Assembly: GCA_963700395.1 (NCBI GenBank)
Contig: CAVOXI010000008.1
Span: 1-64,000, forward strand
DNA length: 64,000 bases
Direction of reading: 5' to 3'
From: Prado023 sp963700395
GTDB lineage: Bacteria > Actinomycetota > Actinomycetes > S36-B12 > CAIYMF01
Shown here: piece by piece, positions 20,023 through 30,376 of the stretch
How the letters are laid out: each line of letters begins with the position of its first letter
Numbering within the stretch: position 1 is the first letter of the stretch
Notes under the pieces: model-generated
Told to the model about the DNA's origin: nothing
The model's database searches: none
What the model saw: only the letters and a program-made list of their open reading frames with translations
Made by a program: the position numbers and the translations under genes

Positions 20023-20961
20023 TCAGGTGCCGTCGTTGAGGGAGACATCGACCTGGGCGGCCCCATCCGTCGGGAGCCCGGCGGTCCGGGCCAGCTCGGC
20101 GTCGCGCAGGATCGACACGACCTCCTCCGGATCGTCGGTGACGTGGATGAGGTCCAGGTCCGAGGGCGAGACCTTGCCGTCAGCGTGCATCGTGGCCCGC
20201 AGCCAGTCGACGAGGCCCGACCAGTAGTGCGATCCCACGAGGATGATCGGGAAGGTCGTGACCTTGCCGGTCTGGACCAGCGTGAGCGCCTCGAAGAGCT
20301 CGTCGATGGTGCCGAAGCCGCCGGGGAAGACCACGAACCCCTGGGCGTACTTGACGAACATCGTCTTGCGCGCGAAGAAGTAGCGGAAGTGCACGCCCAG
20401 GTCGACCCACTCGTTCATGCCCTGCTCGAAGGGCAGCTCGATCCCGAGTCCGACCGACGTGCCGTCCGCCTCCCACGCGCCCCGGTTGGCCGCCGCCATG
20501 ATCCCCGGTCCGCCACCGGTGATCACCGCGAAGCCGGCCTCGACGAGCAGCGCGGCGGTCCGTCGGGCCTGGTCGTACTCGGGGTGGTCCTCCGGGGTGC
20601 GCGCGGATCCGAACACGCTGATGGCCGGGCCGAGCGTGGCCAGGGCGCCGAAGCCCTCGACGAACTCGGCCTGGATGCGCAGCACGCGCCAGGGATCGGT
20701 GTGCACCCAGTCGCCCGAGTCGCGGGTGTCGAGCAGCCGCTGGTCGGTGGTGGAGCCGCTGATCTGCTCGCGACGCAGCACGACCGGGCCCTTGGTCCGC
20801 GGGAGCCGACGGTCGGGCGAACGGTCCGGTCGCCCGGGGTGGGCGTCCCCGGGGTGGGCGTCGCGGGGCGTGGGCGTCGTGGGCGCCGGGGTCGTTGGGG
20901 CGCCGGGGTGGGGGTCGGGCGGTCGGAGGTGTCCATGGTCCACACGGTAGCCACGCTTCAC
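20023..20961 (-). CDS. LOG family (TIGR00730) nucleoside-monophosphate phosphoribohydrolase
   Basis: This protein carries the LYSINE DECARBOXYLASE-LIKE (LOG) fold that releases cytokinin-type bases or other purines from nucleoside monophosphates. Both family motifs are present: TGGGPGIMAAANRGAWE and FPGGFGTIDELFEALT, the latter with the catalytic Arg/Glu region. The core starts near LLDTRDSGDWVHTDPWRVLR. The first 60 residues are a low-complexity Pro/His/Asp stretch with DAHPG repeats, so the true start is uncertain; another frame near 20950 begins MDTSDRPTPTPAPQ and an indel could link it. Position matches Rv1205, a LOG enzyme shown in M. tuberculosis to make cytokinins. Confidence 0.85.
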   Translation of the reverse strand: MKRGYRVDHGHLRPPDPHPGAPTTPAPTTPTPRDAHPGDAHPGRPDRSPDRRLPRTKGPVVLRREQISGSTTDQRLLDTRDSGDWVHTDPWRVLRIQAEFVEGFGALATLGPAISVFGSARTPEDHPEYDQARRTAALLVEAGFAVITGGGPGIMAAANRGAWEADGTSVGLGIELPFEQGMNEWVDLGVHFRYFFARKTMFVKYAQGFVVFPGGFGTIDELFEALTLVQTGKVTTFPIILVGSHYWSGLVDWLRATMHADGKVSPSDLDLIHVTDDPEEVVSILRDAELARTAGLPTDGAAQVDVSLNDGT

Positions 20962-21008
20962 CGCGGTGCGGAGACCCGCGCACGACGCACCCGTGAACTG
21001 GCGTCGAC

Positions 21009-21064
21009 TTGACAGGGATAGTTTGTTTACGCTTCAATCATCTTGTTGAACATTCATCTACTAA
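21009..21064 (+). promoter_or_regulatory. AT-rich promoter/operator region of the YceI gene
   Basis: A local AT-rich stretch, unusual for this window, lies directly before the YceI gene. TTGACA at 21009-21014 is a perfect -35 hexamer, though no good -10 lies at 17 bp. TTCAA at 21034-21038 and TTGAA at 21046-21050 form an inverted pair 7 bp apart, followed by ATTCA. MarR-family regulators often bind TTGAA/TTCAA dyads. The gene's ribosome site is GAGGAG at about 21067. Confidence 0.4.
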
Positions 21065-21076
21065 CGAGGAGCAGCC

Positions 21077-21623
21077 ATGACTGACTACAGCGAGTACAAC
21101 GGCACCTGGACCATCGACCCGAGCCACACGCGTCTGGGCTTCATCGCCCGCCACGCCATGGTCACCAAGGTCCGCGGCGCGTTCGACGACGTCGCCGGCA
21201 CCATCGTCATCGACGCCGCCAACCCGAGCGGCTCGACCGCCTCGGTGGCCGTGCAGCTCGCCTCCGTGAGCACCGGATCGCCGGACCGTGACGCGCACCT
21301 GCGCAGCGCCGACTTCTTCGACGTCGAGGTGAACAAGGAGATGACGTTCGCCTCCACCGGCGTGAAGCAGGACGGGGACGAGTTCGTCATGCTCGGCGAC
21401 CTCACGATCAAGGGCGTCACCCGTCCCGGTCGAGCTCGAGCTCGAGCCGACCGGCGTGGCCACGGACCCCTTCGGCAACGTGCGTGCCGGGTTCGAGGGC
21501 GGGACCGAGATCTCCCGCAAGGACTTCGGCCTGACCTGGAACGTCGCGCTCGAGGCCGGCGGCGTGCTCGTCAGCGACAAGATCAAGATCCAGCTCGACG
21601 TGTCGGCGGTGCAGTCCGCCTGA
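21077..21623 (+). CDS. YceI family lipocalin-like protein, one frameshift
   Basis: This beta-barrel protein of the YceI family binds isoprenoid or lipid-like ligands; the restored length is about 181 residues. It begins with the signature GTWTIDPSHTRLGFIARHAM and continues MVTKVRGAFDDVAGTI and RDAHLRSADFFDVE. A frameshift at about 21428, in the GGTCGAGCTCGAGCTCGAG stretch, moves the frame into LEPTGVATDPFGNVRAGF and ISRKDFGLTWN, which end at TGA 21621-21623. There is no signal peptide, as in most actinobacterial members. GAGGAG precedes ATG 21077 well. Members are often induced by organic or acid stress. Confidence 0.88.
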
Positions 21624-21646
21624 CCACCCCCGGGCCGGCGTGCGGA

Positions 21647-22820
21647 TCAGCTCTTGCGAGCGCCGCGCGCCGGCTTCGGCATGCCCGGCCAGCCCTGCCC
21701 TGACGGAACGGCGACACCCACCGAGTCCCAGGGGTCGCTGCCCGGCACCGGCGCGAGGAGCCAGGACCGCATCACCTCGAAGGTGGAGCGGACCTGCCCG
21801 GTCGGGACGTACTCCTCGCGGGTGTGCGCCAACGACGGATCACCCGGTCCGTAGTTGACCGCCGGGATCCCCAGGGCCGGTGAAGCGGGCCACATCGGTC
21901 CAGCCGAACTTCGGCCTCGGCGCGCCGCCGGTGACCTCCAGGAACGCCTGGGCAGCCGGCTGTGACAGCCCGGGAAGGGCTCCGGCTGCCACGTCCACGA
22001 CGCGCACGTCGAAGCCCTCGAACACCGTCTCCACGTGCCGGACGGCCCGCTCGGGCGTGAGCGACGGGGCGAACCGGTAGTTCACGATGACGACGCACTC
22101 ATCCGGGATCACGTTCCCGGCCACACCTCCGGAGATGCCCACCGCGTTGAGGCCCTCGCGGTACTCCAGCCCGTCGATGACCACCCGGGCCGGCTGGTAC
22201 TCCGACAACCTCGCCAGGACGTCGGCGGCCGAGTGGATGGCGTTGCTGCCCAACCACGATCGCGCGCTGTGGCTGCGCCTTCCGGCCAGGTGGATCTCCG
22301 CGCGCAGGGTCCCCTGGCAACCGGCCTCGACGCCGGCGTCCGAGGGCTCCATGAGCACCGCGAAGTCCCCGACCAGGAGGTCCGGACGGGTCTCGGCCAG
22401 GCGCTTGAGCCCGTTGTGGCGCTCCTCGATCTCCTCGGCCTCGTAGAAGACGTAGGTGATGTCGCGGGTCGGGGCGTCGACGCCCACCGCGAGGGCCAGT
22501 GCCACGGCGACCCCACCCTTCATGTCGCACGAGCCCAGGCCGACGAGCCGTTCCTCGCCCCCCACGGTCTCGATGTGATGGGGCAGGTTGTCCGCCTCGG
22601 GGACGGTGTCGATGTGCCCGCAGATGAGCACCCGGTCCTTGAGCCCCAAGTCGGTGCGCGCCACCAGCGAGTTGCCGTCGCGCTCGACCTTCAGGTGCCC
22701 GGCCCCGGACAGCGCGACCTCGATTGCGTCGGCGATCGCACCCTCGCTGCGGCTCTCGCTGGGGATGTCCACGAGGTCCCCGAGCAGGGTGACGATGTCG
22801 CCGGTCGGGTCCAGGGCCAT
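21647..22820 (-). CDS. dapE: Succinyl-diaminopimelate desuccinylase, one frameshift
   Basis: This enzyme cleaves N-succinyl-LL-diaminopimelate to LL-diaminopimelate and succinate in lysine and cell-wall synthesis. It is an M20 two-zinc hydrolase, about 390 residues when restored. Zinc-site motifs are LICGHIDTVPEADN, GLGSCDMKGGVAVAL and VFYEAEEIEERHNG, with MEPSDAG following. One frameshift near 21888 separates KFGWTDVARF from PALGIPAVNYGPGDPSLAH, the last part of the catalytic domain. ATG 22820 is preferred over the upstream TTG because GGAG lies at the right distance. dapD diverges 55 bp away, as Rv1202 and Rv1201c do. Confidence 0.92.
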
Positions 22821-22875
22821 GACGGTCTCCAATTCGTGGATGCGATGTCGGGATGCTGGCCTACGCTACCGACCC

Positions 22876-23818
22876 ATGGAGCTGCTCACCTCGCCCGCGT
22901 CCGCTCTCGGCATCGCCACGTTCGCGGGGAGCGCCCCTGACGCACCGATCCTCGACGTCTGGTACCCCGCCCCGGCACTGTCCGCCGAGCCCACGCGCTG
23001 TGCCCCACCTCGACGACGCGTGCGGCGAGGACCCCATCCGGGGCGTCGTGACGCGCGTCGTCAGCACCACCATCGCCGACCTGTCCGCTCCCCCGGCCGA
23101 CGTCGCCGACGCCTACCTGCGCCTGCACCTGCTCTCCCATCGCCTGGTCGCCCCACGGACGATCAACGTGGACGGCATCTTCGCGGTGCTGCCCAACGTC
23201 GCATGGACGTCCCTGGGCCCGGTGGCCATCGAGTCGCTGACCGAGGTGCGCATGCGCGCCCGGATCGCCGCCGAGCCGCTCACCGTCCTCAGCGTCGACA
23301 AGTTCCCCCGGATGGTCGACTACGTGGTGCCCTCAGGCGTGCGGATCGCCGACGCGGACCGCGTGCGCCTCGGGGCGCACCTGGCAGAGGGCACGACGGT
23401 CATGCACGAGGGGTTCTGCAACTTCAACGCCGGCACGCTCGGGCCCTCGATGGTGGAGGGCCGGATCTCGGCAGGGGTGGTCGTCGGTGCCGGTTCGGAC
23501 ATCGGCGGCGGCGCCTCGATCATGGGCACGCTGTCGGGTGGGGGCAAGGAGCAGGTGACGATCGGGGAGGGCGCGCTCATCGGCGCCAACGGTGGCATCG
23601 GCATCTCCCTGGGCGACCGGTCGGTCGTCGAGGCCGGCTGCTACGTCACGGCAGGGTCGAAGGTGCTGCTCCCCGACGGCGCGGTCGTGAAGGGTCGCGA
23701 GCTGTCCGGCGTGGCCGACCTGTTGTTCCGCCGCAACTCGATCACGGGCGCGCTGGAGGCCACACCGCGCACCGGGCACTGGGGCGGGTTGGCCGAGCAC
23801 CTGCACGCCAACGACTGA
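22876..23818 (+). CDS. dapD: Tetrahydrodipicolinate N-succinyltransferase, one frameshift
   Basis: This left-handed beta-helix acyltransferase uses succinyl-CoA to succinylate tetrahydrodipicolinate in the diaminopimelate route. The restored length is about 314 residues. The N-terminus SPASALGIATFAG and LDVWYPAP is in the starting frame from ATG 22876; a frameshift near 23000 shifts to LDDACGEDPIRGVVTRVVST. The hexapeptide region contains LAEGTTVMHEGFCNFNAGTL and SDIGGGASIMGTLSGGGKEQ, typical of the actinobacterial DapD type. It diverges from dapE, and dapC lies 3 kb on. Confidence 0.92.
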
Positions 23819-23865
23819 GCCCAGCACGCAGCGCCGGGTGAGTGCCCCAGACGTAGGCTGACCCC

Positions 23866-24261
23866 ATGCGCGCCGCTGCCCTGCTCGTCCTCGGCCTCCT
23901 GCTCGGATTCGTCGGCGCCCTGCTCCAGACCAACACCCACACCATCGGCTCCGTGCGGGTGCCGACGGGCATGGTGCTCACCCTCGTGGCCATCGTCCTG
24001 ATCGCGCGGGCTGGCGCATGGTGGCAGGGCTCGCGGCTGGGGGCGATCGCCTTCTCTGTGGGATGGCTGGCCTCCACGCTGATGATGGGTTCCAAGACCG
24101 GCGCCGGCGACCTCATCCTCAGCAGCGGCACGCGCCAGATGGCCTACCTGATCGGCGGCACGATCCTGCTCTCGGCCGCCAGCGGGTTCCCCCTGCTGCC
24201 CTCCGACGACACCGACGAGCCCCTCGCGGTACCGGTCGCCGCTGGGGACGCGGATGCCTGA
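23866..24261 (+). CDS. DUF6113-like four-helix membrane protein
   Basis: This 131-residue protein has four predicted membrane helices and a short acidic C-terminal tail (PSDDTDEPLAVPVA). The start MRAAALLVLGLLLGFVGALL is itself the first helix. It resembles the small actinobacterial DUF6113 proteins often found next to dap genes. Function unknown. The last codons overlap the next gene by 8 bp, so it is cotranscribed with the flavin reductase. Confidence 0.65.
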   Translation: MRAAALLVLGLLLGFVGALLQTNTHTIGSVRVPTGMVLTLVAIVLIARAGAWWQGSRLGAIAFSVGWLASTLMMGSKTGAGDLILSSGTRQMAYLIGGTILLSAASGFPLLPSDDTDEPLAVPVAAGDADA

Positions 24262-24742
24262 GCCGACCGCAGCGGCGTTCCGGCGTGCGACCGCGCGCTA
24301 CGCGACGGGCATCGCGGTGGTGACCACCCTCGCTGACGGCGTGGACCATGCCATGACCGCCAACTCGTTCACCTCCGTCTCGCTGGATCCCCTGCTCGCG
24401 CTGGTGTGCGTCGAGCGCGACTCGCGCTTCCATGGCGCGGTCCTGGCCGCAGGCGCTTGGGCGGTCTCGTTCCTCCCCGAGGGGCACGAGGGCACCGCCC
24501 GGTGGTTCGCCACACGCGGCCGGCCGCTCGCCGGGCAGTTCGACCGGGTTGCCACCAGGCGCGCGGCAAACGGCTGCCTGCTGCTCACGGACGGGCTCGC
24601 CGCCCTCGAGCTGCGCACCGAACAGGTCGTCCGGGCCGGGGACCACGACATCCTCATCGGCGCGGTCACCGAGGTGCACGACGCGGTCGAGGGCGCCCGG
24701 CCGCTGGTCTACTACGGCTCGACGTTCCTCGCAATGACCTGA
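24254..24742 (+). CDS. Flavin reductase-like FMN-binding protein
   Basis: This 162-residue split-barrel protein belongs to the flavin reductase (HpaC/RutF-like) family. The diagnostic start FRRATARYATGIAVVTTLAD, the strand AMTANSFTSVSLDPLLALVCV and the segment HDILIGAVTEVH are all present. It would reduce FMN or FAD with NAD(P)H for a partner monooxygenase, or act as a flavin-binding oxidoreductase. No monooxygenase is nearby. It starts inside the end of the DUF6113-like gene. Confidence 0.85.
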   Translation: MPEPTAAAFRRATARYATGIAVVTTLADGVDHAMTANSFTSVSLDPLLALVCVERDSRFHGAVLAAGAWAVSFLPEGHEGTARWFATRGRPLAGQFDRVATRRAANGCLLLTDGLAALELRTEQVVRAGDHDILIGAVTEVHDAVEGARPLVYYGSTFLAMT

Positions 24743-24777
24743 CCTGCGAGACCCTGACCACGACCTACCATTGTCCC

Positions 24778-26500
24778 GTGGCCCTCCCCCCTGACAGCAC
24801 GCCCGCTCCGCCGCGCCACCGCGGTCGGTGGATCGCGCTCGCACTCGGCGCCGGAGCCCTGGTCCTGGTCGGCGGGTACGCCGCCGCTGTCGCCTCGGTC
24901 TCCGGGGACGTCCCGGCCGGCACCTCGGTGCGCGGCGTGGAGATCGGGGGCATGACGACCGAGCAGGCGGCCACCACGCTCGAGGAGGAGCTCGGCGACG
25001 AGGCGGAGGCACCAATCCCGGTCACGGCTGGGAAGGCGACGACCGAGATCGAGCCCGCGGAGTCGGGGCTCGCCGTCGACTGGGAGGCCACGGCGTCCCA
25101 GGCCTCCGGGCTCATCCTGAACCCGGTCGAGCTCGTGGCCCACCTGCGCGGCGACGTGGAGCTCGAGCCGATCACGACAACCGACAGCCAGGCCCTGGAC
25201 GCGTCCTTGGAGAGCCTGGCCGAGGTGGCGGCGCAGGAGCCGGTCGAGCCCACGATCCGCTACTCCAAGACGGCCGAGGCGAAGTACGAGCCCGGCGTCG
25301 CAGGGACCCACCTGGATGTCCCAGCCGCCGCCGACGTGGTCTCCGACGCGTACTTCCAGCCTGACGCGGGCACGCTGACCCTGCCGATGACGGAGGTGTC
25401 CCCGCAGGTCCCAGCCGCCGAGGCCGAGCGGGTCCTCTCCGAGCTGGCCGCAGCCGGCCGTCGCCCTCCCTGTCGCGCTGGCGATCGGGGACGAGGAGGC
25501 CGAGATCCCGCCTGCTGACATCGCCAAGACCCTGACGTTCGCCCCGGAGGGCGCGACGTTGGCGGCCAGCCTCGACGGGGAGGAGCTCCACGATCTCCTG
25601 GAGTCCGAGCTGGACGGCATCGAGCGCCCGGGCCGGGACGCGTCGTTCAAGATCAAGGGCGGCAAGCCCGTTGTCGTGCCGGCGAAGACTGGCCGCTCGG
25701 TGGACTCCGAGGACCTCAGCACCGCGGTGCTGGCCGTCCTGCCCGGCACCACCCCGCAGACCCGGACGGCCGTCGTGGCCCTGAGCACATCCCAGCCGGA
25801 CCTCACGACGGCCGAGGCCAAGGCCCTGAACATCACCGAGAAGCTGTCGAGCTTCCTCCAGGCGTTCCCGCCCGCGCCGTACCGGTACCAGAACGTGGGT
25901 GAGGCGGCCCGGCGCCTCAACGGGACGATCCTCGAACCCGGGGACACGTTCTCGATGAACGACACGGTCAAGGAGCGCACGCGGGCCAACGGGTACACCG
26001 AGGGATTCATCATCTCCGGCGGCCGCTTCCGCGAGGAGCTCGGAGGCGGCGTCTCGATCATCACCACGGCCACCTGGACCGCGGGGTTCTACGCCGGTCT
26101 CGAGCGCGTCGAGCAGCACCCCCACGGGCTCTACATCAGCCGCTACCAGGCGGGTCTCGAGGCGACCGTGGCCTGGGGGCTGCTGGACCTCAAGATGCGC
26201 AACGACACGGGCAACGGCGTCCTCATCACCGCCACGCGCTACAACGACGGCGTGCGCATCGAGATGTGGGGCACGAAGAAGTGGGACGACGTGACCGCGA
26301 CCTTCACGGAGCGGCGCAACTACACCAACTTCCAGACCATCTACGACGACGGCGACAGGTGCGTCCCCTCGGAGGGCGTCCGCGGGTTCTCGATCGCCGT
26401 GACGCGTAGGCGGATCAACAACGGCAAGTCCGAGAGCACGGAGACCTGGCCCACGACGTACAAGCCGACCCCGAACGTCATCTGCGGCCCGACGCCCTGA
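24778..26500 (+). CDS. VanW family exported protein with peptidoglycan-binding-like repeats, one frameshift
   Basis: This is a membrane-anchored cell-surface protein of about 574 residues. An N-terminal helix near 18-38 is followed by PG_binding_4-like repeats, one recognisable at VEIGGMTTEQAATTLEEELG, and then a VanW domain with GDTFSMNDTVKERTRANGY, ELGGGVSIITTATWTAGFYA and the C-terminal hydrophobic strands. One frameshift near 25460 separates VLSELAAAG from LPVALAIGDEEAEIPPADI. GTG 24778 is chosen because it immediately precedes the basic, Pro-rich N-terminus. VanW-domain proteins are linked to the cell wall, but their reaction is unknown. Confidence 0.85.
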
Positions 26501-26614
26501 CCCGGGGAGCCCATCACGCCCCGCGCCGGCGGACAGGACCAGACGGACAGGACCAATGGGGCGTCCCACCACTAGGATCGGGAGCATCGAAGCCGAGATT
26601 GGAGCACATCACCC

Positions 26615-26941
26615 ATGACCTACGTGATCGCACTGCCCTGCGTCGACCTGAAGGACAAGGCCTGCATCGAGGAATGCCCCGTCGACTGCATCTACGAGGG
26701 CGAGCGGATGCTCTACATCCATCCTGACGAGTGCGTGGACTGTGGGGCGTGCGAGCCGGTCTGCCCGGTCGAGGCGATCTACTACGAGGACGACGTCCCC
26801 GCTGAGTGGAGTGACTACACCCCGGCCAATGCGGAGTTCTTCAACGAGCTCGGATCCCCGGGCGGTGCTGCCAAGCTCGGCCTGATCGCCAACGACGTCC
26901 CGCTGGTCAAGGCCCTCCCGCCGCAGGAGCAGGCCCACTGA
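26615..26941 (+). CDS. fdxA: 7Fe ferredoxin
   Basis: This 108-residue electron carrier has one [3Fe-4S] and one [4Fe-4S] cluster. Cysteines at 9, 17, 21, 25, 40, 43, 46 and 50 follow the pattern of actinobacterial seven-iron ferredoxins, with ACIEECPVDCIYEG and CVDCGACEPVCP. The rest is an acidic C-terminal extension with the conserved ANAEFFNELGSPGGA segment. Partners could be cytochrome P450s or oxidoreductases. The gene directly precedes dapC, as Rv1177 precedes Rv1178, and its stop overlaps the probable dapC start. Confidence 0.95.
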   Translation: MTYVIALPCVDLKDKACIEECPVDCIYEGERMLYIHPDECVDCGACEPVCPVEAIYYEDDVPAEWSDYTPANAEFFNELGSPGGAAKLGLIANDVPLVKALPPQEQAH

Positions 26942-28017
26942 GAACGCTGCCCGACTTCCCCTGGGACCGGCTGACCCCGTTCAAGCTGCGCGCCGCGGCG
27001 CACCCGGGCGGGATCGTCGACCTGTCCATCGGGACGCCCGTGGATCCCACGCCGGCCGTGATCGCCGAGGCCCTCGCGGCCGCCGCTGACTCCCCCGGCT
27101 ACCCCCTGACCACTGGTGCGCCCGAGACGCGGGACGCCATCGCGGCGTGGGTGTCGCGCCGGCTCGGCGCTCCGGCGGGGTTCGACGTCCTGCCGACCAT
27201 CGGCACCAAGGAGTTCGTCGCCTGGTTGCCCACGCTCCTCGGGCTCGGCCCGGCGGACCGGGTCGTGATCCCCGCGCTGGCCTACCCCACCTATGACGTG
27301 GGCGCCCGCCTGGCCGGGGCGCAGGTGATCGTCGCGGACTCCCTGACGGCGATCGGTCCTGCGCGCGTGTCCCTGCTGTGGCTGAACTCCCCCAGCAACC
27401 CGACCGGCAAGGTCCTGCCGGTGGACCACATGGCCAAGGTCGTCGCCTGGGCCCGCGAGCGCGGCGTGCTCGTCGTCTCCGACGAGTGCTACTACGAGCT
27501 GCCCTGGACCGAGCAGGCGGTCTCCGTGCTGCACCCCGATGTCTGCGGCGGCGATCCGACCGGCGTGATCGCGCTGCACTCGCTGTCGAAGCGCTCGAAC
27601 CTCGCCGGCTACCGCTTCGGGTTCGCCGCCGGGGACCCCGCGGTCATCGCCACCCTGCTGGAGGTGCGCAAGCATGCCGGGATGATGGTGCCCGGCCCGG
27701 TGCAGGCCGCCGCGATCGCCGCGCTGGGCGACGATGCGCACGTCGTGGCCCAGCGCGCGGTCTACCGCTCACGGCGCGAGGTGCTGGTCTCCGCCCTGAC
27801 CGAGGCAGGCTTCCGGATCGACGAGTCCGCCGCCGGCCTGTACCTCTGGGCGACCCGCGGGGAACCGTGCTGGGACACCGTGTCCTGGCTCGCGGACCGC
27901 GGCATCCTCGTCGCGCCGGGCGAGTTCTACGGCCGCGCCGGCGCCCAGCATGTGCGCGTGGCGCTCACCGCCACCGACGAGCGCGTGGCAGCCGCCGGCA
28001 CCCGCCTCACCGCCTGA
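26938..28017 (+). CDS. dapC: Succinyldiaminopimelate transaminase, non-ATG start
   Basis: This PLP aminotransferase of fold type I makes N-succinyl-LL-2,6-diaminopimelate. It has about 359 residues. The conserved start LPDFPWDRLTPFKLRAAA lies immediately after the ferredoxin stop. No ATG or GTG is available in frame before residue 30; CTG at 26938, overlapping the ferredoxin TGA, is the best candidate, or a base has been lost. Motifs are VDLSIGTPVDPTP, the cofactor segment SDECYYELPW and the PLP lysine in HSLSKRSNLAGYRFGF. With dapE and dapD in the window, three steps of the succinylase branch are present. Confidence 0.88.
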   Translation: MRTLPDFPWDRLTPFKLRAAAHPGGIVDLSIGTPVDPTPAVIAEALAAAADSPGYPLTTGAPETRDAIAAWVSRRLGAPAGFDVLPTIGTKEFVAWLPTLLGLGPADRVVIPALAYPTYDVGARLAGAQVIVADSLTAIGPARVSLLWLNSPSNPTGKVLPVDHMAKVVAWARERGVLVVSDECYYELPWTEQAVSVLHPDVCGGDPTGVIALHSLSKRSNLAGYRFGFAAGDPAVIATLLEVRKHAGMMVPGPVQAAAIAALGDDAHVVAQRAVYRSRREVLVSALTEAGFRIDESAAGLYLWATRGEPCWDTVSWLADRGILVAPGEFYGRAGAQHVRVALTATDERVAAAGTRLTA

Positions 28018-28040
28018 CCGAACCCACCCGACCCCTGCCC

Positions 28041-28119
28041 GATCGGTCCGCTATTCCGCGGCCCACTCCTGGATCCGTCCGGATGTGGGAGCGCGAACGC
28101 TCGCGAATCCGGACCGATC
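28041..28119. terminator. Nested hairpin between convergent dapC and VOC genes
   Basis: Two inverted repeats are nested. The outer GATCGGTCCG (28041-28050) pairs perfectly with CGGACCGATC (28110-28119). The inner TCCGGAT (28078-28084) pairs with ATCCGGA (28107-28113), enclosing GAGCG-cgaa-CGCTC. The outer and inner right arms share bases, so the two outer stems are alternatives. The site lies between convergent genes, so a bidirectional terminator is likely, although no T-run follows. A tandem CCTGCG-rich repeat (28165-28207) fills the rest of the gap. Confidence 0.5.
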
Positions 28120-28208
28120 ACGCGCCGACGCGCCCGACGGGGACGCGCCCGACGGCGCGGACCTGCGGGCGCGACCTGCGAACGCGGGCCTGCGAATGCG
28201 GGCCTGCG

Positions 28209-28853
28209 TCAGTCGATGCGCACCACTCCACGGGGGGTCAGGAGCGTGACGGCGACCAGGCCGGGGCCAGCGGGGTCGTCCTCGTCGAGCCACTCGACGT
28301 CCACCTCGTCGAGGGGATGGTGAGCGGGCTGGCCCAACCACGAGGCCACACGCTCCGGTGACCCGGCGATGTCGAGCTGGGCGATGCTGACGTCGCGCCC
28401 GCCGGCGGACGGATGGTGCTCGAGGTCGGCGTCCCAGTGGACGAAGTACGGCAGCTGCGCGTCGGTCATCGTGTCGAGGACCCCGATCTGCCTCCAGCGC
28501 AGGTCGTACCCGTCGGGACGCACGCGGTGCCCTTCGACGGCGTGACGTCCCAGCCGGGACTCGACGGCGGCCATGTTCGCCACCGACACGACCCACCCCA
28601 TCCAGCCGCCGCCCTCCTCGGCCCGCGCGCGCACCGCCCGACCGAACGGTGCGCTGTACGCAGCGGGGTGGTCGAGGGCGGCCACGACCTCGAGGTAGGT
28701 CCCTCCGGCAAGCGGGAGGATGAAGTTGCGCGTGCCGAACCGCGGGTGCAGCCCGCCGTCGGTGAAGGTCGCACCGACAGCAGATCCGATCCGCTGGACC
28801 GTGTCCGCGAGGTGCTCGACGGGAGCGGCGTACGAGACATGATCGAGGCGCAT
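28209..28853 (-). CDS. VOC superfamily (glyoxalase-like) protein
   Basis: This 214-residue protein of the vicinal oxygen chelate superfamily, glyoxalase-like domain (PF13468 type), starts MRLDHVSYAAPVEHLADTVQ. The FGTRNFILPLAGGTYLEVVA strand-turn pattern is typical. The conserved His near the start and Glu in YLEVV are candidate metal ligands. ATG 28853 is preferred because homology begins there; GGGGG lies before it. An upstream extension to 28952 is open but reads as Arg-rich noise. Substrate unknown. Confidence 0.75.
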   Translation of the reverse strand: MRLDHVSYAAPVEHLADTVQRIGSAVGATFTDGGLHPRFGTRNFILPLAGGTYLEVVAALDHPAAYSAPFGRAVRARAEEGGGWMGWVVSVANMAAVESRLGRHAVEGHRVRPDGYDLRWRQIGVLDTMTDAQLPYFVHWDADLEHHPSAGGRDVSIAQLDIAGSPERVASWLGQPAHHPLDEVDVEWLDEDDPAGPGLVAVTLLTPRGVVRID

Positions 28854-29075
28854 GCCCCCATCGAACACCGTGCCGTTGGCCGGCCCTGACAGGACCCCCC
28901 GCATCAGGGTCCTCCTGCCCTTGACACGGCCATTCCGAGGTGGGATACGCATGCCCTAGGGGGTACTGGCTGCCCGATGGAGCCGCACGTCCGCAAGGGG
29001 CGGCCCGCCCGACGTGCCGCGGGGGCCGTGGGTAGGGTGAGCGCACTGCGCGCACCCTCGGCTGGGGAGGAACCC

Positions 29076-30368
<1,293 letters not shown>

Positions 30369-30376
30369 CCCCGGGC

